A DNA stretch of 35,797 nucleotides, taken from contig JAFDWB010000091.1 of NCBI GenBank assembly GCA_018268675.1, forward strand, positions 1-35,797, read 5' to 3'. The notes under the pieces are model-generated. The model made no database searches and had not been told where the DNA came from. It was given only the letters and a program-made list of their open reading frames with translations. The translations under genes were made by a program, and so were the position numbers. Source of the stretch: Actinomycetota bacterium. Its GTDB lineage: Bacteria > Actinomycetota > Thermoleophilia > Solirubrobacterales > 70-9. Position 1 is the first letter of the stretch, and every line of letters begins with the position of its first letter. This document shows, piece after piece, positions 24,878 to 31,861 of this stretch.

Positions 24878-25633
24878 CTAACCCAGGCAGACCGCCTGGA
24901 CGGTCAGGGTGTTGGTCGCCGCGGTGCCGTTGAAGGCACGGACGAACGCGACGGTGCCGAGGTAGAACTGCGCTTCGATCGTGTTTTTGGCGTCCGGGGC
25001 GAGCCACGCCTCGCCGATCCCGATCAGCTTTTCGCCGCTCAGGCAGGGGGAGCTGGCCAGGCCGACGCTTTCTTTGCCGATTTCGGTGTTCTGCGAGCGG
25101 ACGTTGACGTTCAGCTTGCCCGCCGTCACCGCACCTTCGGCGATCTTGCTCGCGGTGACCGAGTTGTCGGCGAGCGCCCCGGTCGTCACCGCGTTCGCCC
25201 CCAGCTTCGGCGCGGTCACCGAGCTGTTGGCGATCTTTTCGGCGTTGACCGAGTTCGCCGCCAGTTTTTCGGCGTTCACCGCGGCTTTGGCGATCTTCGT
25301 CGTGGTCACCGCGTTGTTGGCGAGCGCCGTGGCAGTCACCGCGTTCGGGGCGAGCTGCTGGGGCCCGACCGCCCCGTTCACGATCTTCGCTTCCGAGACC
25401 GAGCCGTTGCGGAGGCGGTCGGTGGTGACCGAGTTCTTCGCCAGCTTCCCGGCCGTCACCGCCTGGCTCGCGATCTTGCCGGTGACCACCGCGTTCTTCT
25501 GAATCTGGTTGGTACCGACCGAGTTCTTCCCGAGCTGGCCGGCCGCGAGCGCCGTCGCGCCGCCGATCGCGAAGAACACGGCGACGGTCGACATCACGTT
25601 GGCATAGCTGAGTCGCTTGCGGAATCTGTTCAC
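24878..25633 (-). CDS. Decapeptide-repeat surface protein
   Basis: A 251-residue protein from a GTG preceded by AAGGAG. After a hydrophobic signal/anchor segment (VMSTVAVFFAIGGATALAA), residues about 37-176 are fourteen contiguous ten-residue repeats of the type N-[AS]-V-T-x-x-K-[IL]-A-x. The C-terminal 75 residues form a separate domain with two cysteines (SPCLSG, QAVCLG). The regular hydrophobic positions suggest a solenoid on the cell surface; similar repeats are common in uncharacterised proteins of Solirubrobacter-like bacteria. No enzyme signature. Faces the acyl-CoA dehydrogenase gene 22 bases away (convergent). Confidence 0.75.
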   Translation of the reverse strand: MNRFRKRLSYANVMSTVAVFFAIGGATALAAGQLGKNSVGTNQIQKNAVVTGKIASQAVTAGKLAKNSVTTDRLRNGSVSEAKIVNGAVGPQQLAPNAVTATALANNAVTTTKIAKAAVNAEKLAANSVNAEKIANSSVTAPKLGANAVTTGALADNSVTASKIAEGAVTAGKLNVNVRSQNTEIGKESVGLASSPCLSGEKLIGIGEAWLAPDAKNTIEAQFYLGTVAFVRAFNGTAATNTLTVQAVCLG

Positions 25634-25662
25634 CTGAGGGCTCCTTGAGAGAGAGGACCGCA

Positions 25663-25731
25663 CCGGTCCGGTTGACGAAACACGAGTGATCCGACACTTT
25701 CAGCGGACACCGATCGCGTCAACCGGACCGG
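25663..25731. promoter_or_regulatory. 15-bp inverted repeat enclosing the GTGATCCGACACTTTC motif
   Basis: CCGGTCCGGTTGACG (25663-25677) is the perfect reverse complement of 25717-25731. The 39 bases between contain GTGATCCGACACTTTC (25686-25701), a variant of the motif upstream of thyX. The element is in the divergent region between the decapeptide-repeat gene and the toxin-antitoxin pair, so it may be an operator or a leader hairpin. TTGACG in the arms resembles a -35 box on both strands. Confidence 0.6.
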
Positions 25732-25754
25732 ACAAAAGGCTCGCCCGCGCGAGG

Positions 25755-25781
25755 TAGCTAGGAATCTAGCTAGCTGCTAGC
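25755..25781. promoter_or_regulatory. Probable autoregulatory operator of the toxin-antitoxin pair
   Basis: TAGCTAG (25755-25761) and CTAGCTA (25766-25772) form a perfect 7-bp palindrome around GAAT, and GCTAGC follows twice (25769-25774, 25776-25781). The AT-rich palindrome lies 10-37 bases before the antitoxin ATG, where Phd/VapB-type antitoxins usually bind. Inferred from position and symmetry only. Confidence 0.55.
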
Positions 25782-25791
25782 CTGGGGACCG

Positions 25792-26031
25792 ATGGCGCGA
25801 ATCGGGATGCACGAGGCGAAGACTCAGCTCTCGAAGCTGGTCGAGCGCGCGGAAGGCGGCGAGGAGATCGTGATCACGCGGCGCGGCGAGCCCGCGGCGC
25901 GCCTCGTACCGGCGCGGAATGGCGACGGCTTCGCGGCACTCGCCGGTGCCTGGAAGGGCCAGGTGAGGATCGGCGAGGACTTCGACGAGCTCCCGGACGA
26001 CCTTGCCGAGTCGCTCGGCATGGAGCCCTGA
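25792..26031 (+). CDS. Phd/YefM-type antitoxin
   Basis: A 79-residue protein. MARIGMHEAKTQLSKLVERA is the DNA-binding N-terminal motif of the Phd/YefM fold, followed by GGEEIVITRRGEPAARLVP. The acidic C-terminal part (IGEDFDELPDDLAESLG) would wrap the toxin's active site. The next gene is a PIN-domain toxin that overlaps the stop, giving a type II module. Autorepression through the palindromes just upstream is likely. The ATG is 7 bases after a GGGG run (25784-25787), which is a weak ribosome site. Confidence 0.88.
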   Translation: MARIGMHEAKTQLSKLVERAEGGEEIVITRRGEPAARLVPARNGDGFAALAGAWKGQVRIGEDFDELPDDLAESLGMEP

Positions 26032-26402
26032 CACTCCTGCCGGACACCCATGCCGTCCTCTGGTGGTTGGCGGGGGAACCGAACCGGATCGGCAAGAAGG
26101 CCCGGGCGGCGATCGCCGACGACGCCCCGATCGTGATCAGCGCCGTCGTGATCTGGGAGGTCGCGATCAAGCGCGGGCTCGGCAAGCTCGACGCCCCCGC
26201 CGACCTTCTCGTCCAGCTCGAACGCGCGGGCGTCGACCTCCTGCCGATCACCGCCCGCCACGCCGCCCGGGTCGGCACCTTGCCGATGCACCACCGAGAC
26301 CCCTTCGACCGCCTCCTCGTCGCCCAGGCCGAGATCGATGGCCTGACGCTCGTCAGCGGCGACAGGCTGGTGCGTCGCTACGGGATCGACGTGCTCTGGT
26401 AG
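26028..26402 (+). CDS. vapC: PIN-domain toxin (VapC family), probable CTG start
   Basis: The toxin is expected to be a metal-dependent RNase. The only ATG/GTG/TTG in frame is a TTG at 26067, which lies after the first catalytic aspartate. Reading from CTG at 26028 (CTGA overlapping the antitoxin stop) gives 124 residues beginning TLLPDTHAVLWWLAG, the normal start of the family. Acidic residues are D6, E44, D91/D94 and D112, the usual four-acid PIN centre. So the start is probably CTG, coupled to the antitoxin. The overlap and order (antitoxin first) are standard for such pairs. Family assignment is firm; the CTG is inferred from alignment with the family pattern. Confidence 0.85.
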   Translation: MTLLPDTHAVLWWLAGEPNRIGKKARAAIADDAPIVISAVVIWEVAIKRGLGKLDAPADLLVQLERAGVDLLPITARHAARVGTLPMHHRDPFDRLLVAQAEIDGLTLVSGDRLVRRYGIDVLW

Positions 26403-26449
26403 TGCGCGGGCGCTGTCAAGCGAACATTCGGCTCTACAGGCGGGTTTTC

Positions 26450-27523
26450 CTAGGCGCGAGACTCGATCGACTCGGCCGTGTCGGCGAGGCGCTCGACCAG
26501 GCGGGCAAACTCCTGGACACCGGAGTCGGCGTCGAGCTTGCCGTAGCCGCCGGCGGTGTAGCGGGCGTACACGCCCTCGAGGATGATCGCCAGCTTCCAG
26601 TAGCCGAGCGCGGTGTAGAAGTCGAGGTCGGCGAGGTCGCGGCCGGAGGACTCGGCGTAGCGGGCGGCGAGCTCAGCGCGGGTCGGGAAGCCTGGCGCCA
26701 GGTTGGCGGGCAGGCCCATCCCGAGGTCCTCCTCGCCACGGTCCGGCCAGTAGGCCATCAGGGTGCCGACGTCGGCCAGCGGGTCGCCGAGGGTGCACAG
26801 CTCCCAGTCGACCACCGCGGCCACCTCGCCGGACTCGGTGAGGATCATGTTGTCGAGGCGATAGTCGCCGTGGACGATCGAGGCGCCGAGCTGGGCGGGG
26901 ATGCGGGCGGCGAGGCGCTCGTGGACGCGGTCGATCGCGGGCAGCTCGCGCGTCTTCGATTTCTCCCACTGGCCGTACCAGCGGCGCAGCTGGCGCGCGA
27001 CGTAGTCCTCCTTGCGGCCGAGGTCGCCGAGCCCGACCGCGTCGGGGTCGACCGCGTGGATCGCGGCCAGCGTGTCGGCGACCCGCATGCCGATCTCGCG
27101 CCGATCGCCCTCGTCGGGAAAGAAGGCCTCCGCCTCGCCGACGCCGCGCAGGACCGGCCCGCGGACGAACTCCATCACGTAGAAGGGCGCCCCGTTCACC
27201 GACTCGTCCTCGCAGATCCCCGCCACCGGCGCCACCGGGACCGACGTCCCGCCGAGCGCGGCCACCACCCGATGCTCACGCACCATGTCGTGGGCGGAGC
27301 TGAGCGTCTTACCGAGCGGCGGCCGGCGCAACGCCCACTCGCGCCCGTCGGCGTCGACCACCCGGTAGGTGAGGTTCGAGCGGCCGCCCGCGATGCGCTC
27401 GTAGGCGAGCGGCGGCTGCGCCGCGGGCACGTGCTCGCCGAACCACACCCCGACGCTCGCCGCGTCGATTCCCTCGACCTCCGCCGCGGCGCCGTCGGCG
27501 CGGTCTGTAGCCTCGTTCCCCAT
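26450..27523 (-). CDS. Aminoglycoside-phosphotransferase-like kinase (ACAD10/11-type)
   Basis: A 357-residue protein of the APH/phosphotransferase fold. Seen: a glycine/serine ATP loop (AGGRSNLTYRV), an early lysine-bearing stretch (RRPPLGKTLSSAHDM), the catalytic loop SIVHGDYRLDNMIL and the metal-binding VVDWELCTLGDPLADVG. In the related eukaryotic ACAD10/11 proteins this domain phosphorylates 4-hydroxyacyl-CoA and is fused to an acyl-CoA dehydrogenase; the dehydrogenase at 23590-24855 may be its partner. ATG at 27523. The frame is open to 27619, but that part is arginine-rich and overlaps the divergent kinase gene. Confidence 0.85.
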   Translation of the reverse strand: MGNEATDRADGAAAEVEGIDAASVGVWFGEHVPAAQPPLAYERIAGGRSNLTYRVVDADGREWALRRPPLGKTLSSAHDMVREHRVVAALGGTSVPVAPVAGICEDESVNGAPFYVMEFVRGPVLRGVGEAEAFFPDEGDRREIGMRVADTLAAIHAVDPDAVGLGDLGRKEDYVARQLRRWYGQWEKSKTRELPAIDRVHERLAARIPAQLGASIVHGDYRLDNMILTESGEVAAVVDWELCTLGDPLADVGTLMAYWPDRGEEDLGMGLPANLAPGFPTRAELAARYAESSGRDLADLDFYTALGYWKLAIILEGVYARYTAGGYGKLDADSGVQEFARLVERLADTAESIESRA

Positions 27524-27611
27524 CGTCGCGCAAGCATATTCACGCCCGGGCCGACGCCTCAGTCCCTCGCTTGCCAACCGCCTCCGGATCGGCTTCGCGA
27601 TCGCGTTCGCG

Positions 27612-28817
27612 GTGCTCACCGCGGTGACCGTGATCGGCGTCGGCCGGCTGATCGTGCAGCGGCAGAACTACGAGAACTCGATCGAACGCTCCTATCAGCG
27701 CGAGATCGCGGCCCGGGTGCAGTTGGCCGAAGGGGTCAGGCCGGCGGTGGCGCGGGCGACGATCCGCCGCGAAGAAGCCAACCGCGCCCAGCTGCGCGAA
27801 TCGATCTCCGGCGACACCCGCGACACCGTGATCCTGGTCGGCGCCGGGCTGATCGCCGGGCTGCTCGGCGCCCTGCTGCTCTTCGTCGGGCTGATCACGG
27901 CGATGCGGCGGCCGCTCGAGGCGCTGGTCGCGGCGGCCGGTCGGCTGGCGGGCGGGGATCGCAGCGCCCGGGTCAAGGTCGGCGGCGTCTCCGAGGTGGC
28001 GACGCTCGGGACCGCCTTCAACGAGATGGCGGCGGAGCTCGAGCTCGAGGCGTCCGAGCGCGACCGGCTGGACCGGATGAAAGACGAGTTCGTGCTGACC
28101 GCGTCACACGAGCTGCGCAGCCCGCTGACCTCGGTGCAGGGCTTCGCCGAGCTGCTGATGATGGACCGCGACTCGCTGACCCCGCGCCAGGTGGAGACGG
28201 TCGAGATCATCCTCGACAACTGCCGGCATCTCGTGCGCCTTCTGAACGACCTGCTCGACCTCGCGCGCTCCGACGCCGGGCGCCTCTCGATCCGGCCCCA
28301 ACCGACCGCTCCGGGGCCACTGGTCGAAGATGTGGTGCGCACCATGCGCGCCCAGACCGCCGCGACCGACCAGACGCTGACGCAGCGAATCGACCCGAAT
28401 CTCCCCCTGGTCAACGTCGAGCCGGATCGGATTCGCCAAATACTGGTGAATCTGGTTACGAATGCGCATGACTACTCGCCCGAACGGGCGTCTATCCAGG
28501 TCAGGGCCCGGGTAGCCGACAATGGAGTGGAGATCAGCGTGATCGACGACGGCCCCGGCATACCCCCTTCCCAGTTGGACCACATCTTCGAGCGATTCGT
28601 GCGCGGCGACGCCGGCCTGACCCAGCGGGTCGGGGGCACCGGCCTCGGCCTGGCGATCTCGAAATCGCTGGTCGAGCTGCACGGCGGCACGATCACCGCG
28701 ACGTCGGAGGCCGGCCGCGGCTCGACCTTCACGGTGACCCTGCCGGTCGCCGGGCCCGAAGCGCTCCAGGCGCCGCCGGTCGGGACCCCGGTGCTGGGCG
28801 AAGGCGGCCGGCGATGA
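27612..28817 (+). CDS. Membrane sensor histidine kinase (start uncertain)
   Basis: A two-component kinase. Order: transmembrane segment, about 50-residue outside loop, second segment (VILVGAGLIAGLLGALLLF), a HAMP linker, then HisKA with H166 in ASHELRSPLTSVQGF, and a HATPase domain with NLVTNAHDYS, DDGPGIP and GGTGLGLAISKSLVELHGG. The first start codon in frame is the GTG at 27612, but the frame upstream reads LANRLRIGFAIAFAVLTAV, which completes the first membrane helix. The real start may therefore be a rare codon between 27540 and 27612. The stop overlaps the response regulator ATG (ATGA). Confidence 0.88.
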   Translation: MLTAVTVIGVGRLIVQRQNYENSIERSYQREIAARVQLAEGVRPAVARATIRREEANRAQLRESISGDTRDTVILVGAGLIAGLLGALLLFVGLITAMRRPLEALVAAAGRLAGGDRSARVKVGGVSEVATLGTAFNEMAAELELEASERDRLDRMKDEFVLTASHELRSPLTSVQGFAELLMMDRDSLTPRQVETVEIILDNCRHLVRLLNDLLDLARSDAGRLSIRPQPTAPGPLVEDVVRTMRAQTAATDQTLTQRIDPNLPLVNVEPDRIRQILVNLVTNAHDYSPERASIQVRARVADNGVEISVIDDGPGIPPSQLDHIFERFVRGDAGLTQRVGGTGLGLAISKSLVELHGGTITATSEAGRGSTFTVTLPVAGPEALQAPPVGTPVLGEGGRR

Positions 28818-29191
28818 CCACGGTCCTGGTCGCCGACGATTCCGAGACGATCCTGCTGCTGATGCGCACGCGCCTCGAGCTGGCCGGCTACGTGGTCGAA
28901 ACCGCGGCCGACGGCCAGGAGGTCACCGAGCTGATCGACCCGGCCTCCACAGAAGGCCCCGACATCCTCCTGCTCGACGCGATGATGCCGCGCAAGTCCG
29001 GCATCGACGCGCTCCGCGAGCTGCGCGCCGCGGGCGTCTCGACCCCGTGCCTGATCGTCAGCGCCCACCAGACCCCCGGCGACGCCGACGCCCCCGCCGA
29101 CCTCGAGATCAGCGGCTACGTGACCAAGCCGATCGACTTCGACCTCCTGCTAGGCGCCGTCGCCGAGCTGACTGCGAAGGAAGCTGCGTAG
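28814..29191 (+). CDS. Single-domain response regulator
   Basis: A 125-residue receiver domain without an output domain. D8 and D9 form the acidic pocket, D55 (LLLDAMMP) is the phosphorylation site, and K108 is in the YVTKPID motif. ATG overlaps the histidine kinase stop, so the two are one operon and a cognate pair. Lacking DNA binding, it must act by contacting another protein, as CheY/Spo0F-like regulators do. A strong hairpin follows 43 bases after the stop. Confidence 0.92.
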   Translation: MTTVLVADDSETILLLMRTRLELAGYVVETAADGQEVTELIDPASTEGPDILLLDAMMPRKSGIDALRELRAAGVSTPCLIVSAHQTPGDADAPADLEISGYVTKPIDFDLLLGAVAELTAKEAA

Positions 29192-29234
29192 GCCGGGATT
29201 GGGACGCCGGCCGGCGCCGCGGAGCTAGCGCCCG

Positions 29235-29286
29235 GGACGGTTGGTGAGTTGACCCCTTCGGGGTGTGGTCAACTCACCAACCGTCC
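29235..29286 (+). repeat. Bulged palindrome between convergent genes; possible terminator
   Basis: Arms 29235-29252/29269-29286 are perfectly complementary (18 bp, GGACGGTTGGTGAGTTGA). The tip is CCCC-TTC-GGGG (29253-29263), and TGTGG (29264-29268) is unpaired on the right. The core is the same as at 13227-13276, while the outermost arm bases differ but remain paired. It lies between the response regulator (+) and the helicase (-), so could end both transcripts. No T tract. Confidence 0.9.
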
Positions 29287-29335
29287 AGGCGGTTTCAGGG
29301 ATGGGACGGCTTCGAGGCCTCAGCGAGACCCGGCG

Positions 29336-30832
29336 TCAGTTCTTCGCCACCTCGAGGCGGATCTCTTTGCCTTTCAGCTTGGTGCCGTCGAGGAATTCGA
29401 CCGTGCGCTCGGCCTGGTCGGGGTCGACCTCGACGAAGGAGAAGCGATGGAGGACGCGGACGTCGTGGACGGCCTCGTCGGGGAGGACGGCGCCCTCGCG
29501 GAGAGCCCAGCGGAGGTCCTCCTCGTCGATGCCGGAGCGCTCGCCACGGTTGACGAAGAGCTTGGTGGTGGCCGGCTTCTTGCCGCCGTCGCCCGTCCCG
29601 TCGCTTTCGCCACCGCTCGCGCCGTCGGCGGCGGGGTCGCCCGCCGGCTCCTCGCCGGCCTCGCGCCGCCGGCGCTCGCCGCGCTCCCGCCGGCGCGGGC
29701 GCGGCGCGTGCTCGAGCCGGTCCTCGGGGCTCTCCCACTCGCCGATCGTCGTGTTGACGTCGCGCTCGATGCGGCCGATCTCGTCGCGCTCGGCCGGCGT
29801 CACGATGGTGATCGCGCGGCCGGTCCGCCCGACCCGGCCGGTGCGGCCGATCCGGTGGACGTAGATCTCCGAGGAGTTGGGGACGTCGTAGTTGATGACG
29901 TGGGTGACGTGCTCGACGTCGAGCCCGCGGGCGGCGATGTCGGTCGCCACGAGCAGCTTCACCCGGTGGTCCTTGAAGGCGATCATCACCCCGTCGCGCG
30001 AGCCCTGGCTCATGTCCCCGTGCAGCGCTTTCACGTCGAGGCCTTTGTCCTTCAGCGTCTTCTCCAGCCGCGAGGCGCCGATCTTGGTGCGGGTGAAGAT
30101 GATCGCCTGCTCCGGTTCTTCGATCTTCAGCAGCTCGACCAGGCGCGCCGCCTTCTCCCGCGCCGGCACCTCGAGGAACGCCTGCTGGATCGCGTCGACG
30201 GTGAGTGTCTTCGGCGTGATCCGCACCGTCACCGGGTCGTACATGTACCCCTCGGCGAGCTTCTGGATCGGCGGCGGCATCGTCGCCGAGAAGAGCGCCG
30301 TCTGGCGCCCGCTCGGGCACATGCGGAGGATCTTCTCGACGTCTTCGATGAAGCCGAGGTCGAGCATCTCGTCGGCCTCGTCGAGGACCACGAAGCGCGC
30401 CGCGGTCAAGACCAGCGAGCGCCGCGACATCAGGTCCATCATCCGCCCCACGGTGGCGACGACCACGTGCGCCCCGGAGCGCAGCTGCGACTGCTGCGAG
30501 CGGATCGGCGCGCCGCCGAAGACGGCCACGATCTCGATGTCGAGGTGCTCGGCCATCGAGCGCAGCGCCTGCGTCACCTGGATGCAGAGCTCCCGGGTCG
30601 GGGTGAGGACGATCGCCTGCACCTCGTCGTCGGCCGGGTCGAGGTACTGCAGCAGCGGCAGGCCGAAGGCGGCGGTCTTGCCGGTGCCGGTCTGCGCCTG
30701 GCCGATCACGTCGTGGCCGGCGAGCAGCTCCGGGATCGCCTCCTCCTGGATCGGCGTCGGGTCCTCGTAGCCGAGCTCGTCGAGCGCCTGCTGGATCGCA
30801 GGGGACAGGCCAAGTTCTTTGAAGGTGGTCAT
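29336..30832 (-). CDS. DEAD-box RNA helicase with DbpA-type RNA-binding domain
   Basis: A 498-residue helicase of the DeaD/CsdA type, which unwinds short RNA duplexes in ribosome assembly and mRNA turnover. Seen: Q motif (Q29), motif I GTGKT (K52), PTRE (78-81), DEAD at 151-154, SAT, DIAARGLDV and HRIGRTGRVGR. A disordered Arg/Glu-rich linker leads to a C-terminal domain (FVNRGERSGI to EIRLEVAKN) of the DbpA RNA-binding type. Motif Ib reads ATVGR instead of the usual TPGR. ATG at 30832. The next gene starts only a few bases upstream of its end, so they may be co-transcribed. Confidence 0.94.
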   Translation of the reverse strand: MTTFKELGLSPAIQQALDELGYEDPTPIQEEAIPELLAGHDVIGQAQTGTGKTAAFGLPLLQYLDPADDEVQAIVLTPTRELCIQVTQALRSMAEHLDIEIVAVFGGAPIRSQQSQLRSGAHVVVATVGRMMDLMSRRSLVLTAARFVVLDEADEMLDLGFIEDVEKILRMCPSGRQTALFSATMPPPIQKLAEGYMYDPVTVRITPKTLTVDAIQQAFLEVPAREKAARLVELLKIEEPEQAIIFTRTKIGASRLEKTLKDKGLDVKALHGDMSQGSRDGVMIAFKDHRVKLLVATDIAARGLDVEHVTHVINYDVPNSSEIYVHRIGRTGRVGRTGRAITIVTPAERDEIGRIERDVNTTIGEWESPEDRLEHAPRPRRRERGERRRREAGEEPAGDPAADGASGGESDGTGDGGKKPATTKLFVNRGERSGIDEEDLRWALREGAVLPDEAVHDVRVLHRFSFVEVDPDQAERTVEFLDGTKLKGKEIRLEVAKN

Positions 30833-31780
30833 CTAAAGGGAGGGGTCGAGGAGCAGCTTGCCGGTGGTGGCGCGCGATTCGAGCGCCTCGTGCGCGCGCG
30901 CCGCTTCCGACAGAGGGTAGACGCCACCGATCGTCACGCGCAGTGCGCCTGACCCGAGCGCCCCCAAAAGCTCGCCGATCAGCGGCACCGCGAGGTCGCG
31001 CCGCAGCAGCAGGTGGACGAGCCAGAAGCCGATCACCGCCTTCGATCCCTGCAGCAGCGCGCCGGTGTTCACCTCGCGGTGTTCACGCGCGGCGTTGCCG
31101 AAGACGACCAACCGCCCGAGCGGCGCCAGCGCCGCCAGCTCGGCGTCGAAGGCGTCACCGCCGGCCATGTGGAGGACCGCGTCGACGCGCTCGCCGGCGT
31201 TGGCCTCGAGGATCGCGGCGCGGAGGTCGGCGGCGCGCGAGTCGACCGTCGCGTCGGCGCCGAGCCCTTCGACCGCGGCGCGCTTCTCGGCGCTCGAGGC
31301 GAGCCCGATCACGCGCGCCCCCGCCGCCTTGGCGATCTGCACGGCGAGCGTGCCGGTGCCTCCCGCGGCGGCCTCGACCACGATCGTCTCGCCCGCCTCG
31401 ATCCGCGCCATCCGCTTCACCAGCGCCATCGCGGTCAGACCCTGGAGGAGCGCCCCGGCGGCCTGCTCGTCGTCGACCTCGTCCGGGATCGGGATCAGCG
31501 AGGACTCCGGGACGAGGACCTTCTGCGCGTACCCGCCCGTCCCGACCAGGGCGACGACGCGGTGCCCGTCCGCGGTCCGCCCGGCGATCTCGGCGCCCGG
31601 CACCAGCGGCAGCCGCTGCTCGGCCAGATAGTCGTTGTGGGTCGCGTGGGTGTCGGCGAAGTTGACCCCGGAGCGGGTCACCTCGACCAGGACCTCGCCG
31701 TCCCCCGGGCTCGGGTCGTCCAGCTCGACGTACTCGAAGGCGTCGGCGCCGCCGAACTCCCGCAGCTGGATCGCTTTCAT
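30833..31780 (-). CDS. Zinc-free quinone oxidoreductase-like (MDR family) enzyme
   Basis: A 315-residue medium-chain dehydrogenase/reductase of the NADPH:quinone oxidoreductase type. Start VTRSGVNFADTHATHNDY and PLVPGAEIAG are typical, the nucleotide-binding loop is VVEAAAGGTGTLAVQIAKA, and VFGNA follows later. No structural zinc cysteines are visible. The ATG at 31780 has a strong ribosome site (GGGAGGG). Its stop abuts the start of the helicase gene, same strand, so both probably form one transcript. The natural substrate is unknown. Confidence 0.88.
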   Translation of the reverse strand: MKAIQLREFGGADAFEYVELDDPSPGDGEVLVEVTRSGVNFADTHATHNDYLAEQRLPLVPGAEIAGRTADGHRVVALVGTGGYAQKVLVPESSLIPIPDEVDDEQAAGALLQGLTAMALVKRMARIEAGETIVVEAAAGGTGTLAVQIAKAAGARVIGLASSAEKRAAVEGLGADATVDSRAADLRAAILEANAGERVDAVLHMAGGDAFDAELAALAPLGRLVVFGNAAREHREVNTGALLQGSKAVIGFWLVHLLLRRDLAVPLIGELLGALGSGALRVTIGGVYPLSEAARAHEALESRATTGKLLLDPSL

Positions 31781-31861
31781 CGTCCCTCCCCTCGCCGTTC
31801 CATCGCCGCCCGCAGTCTCGCAGACCCGGCGTCGGTGGAATCCAACTAGTCTGCGGTCGAC

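Noticed and set aside
24981-25502. Periodic 30-base pattern as a possible CRISPR or minisatellite
   Set aside because: It is the DNA of the fourteen decapeptide repeats; there are no unique spacers and the repeats vary as codons do.
26067-26402. VapC toxin starting at TTG 26067
   Set aside because: This start would remove the first catalytic aspartate (PDTHAV), which every active member has.
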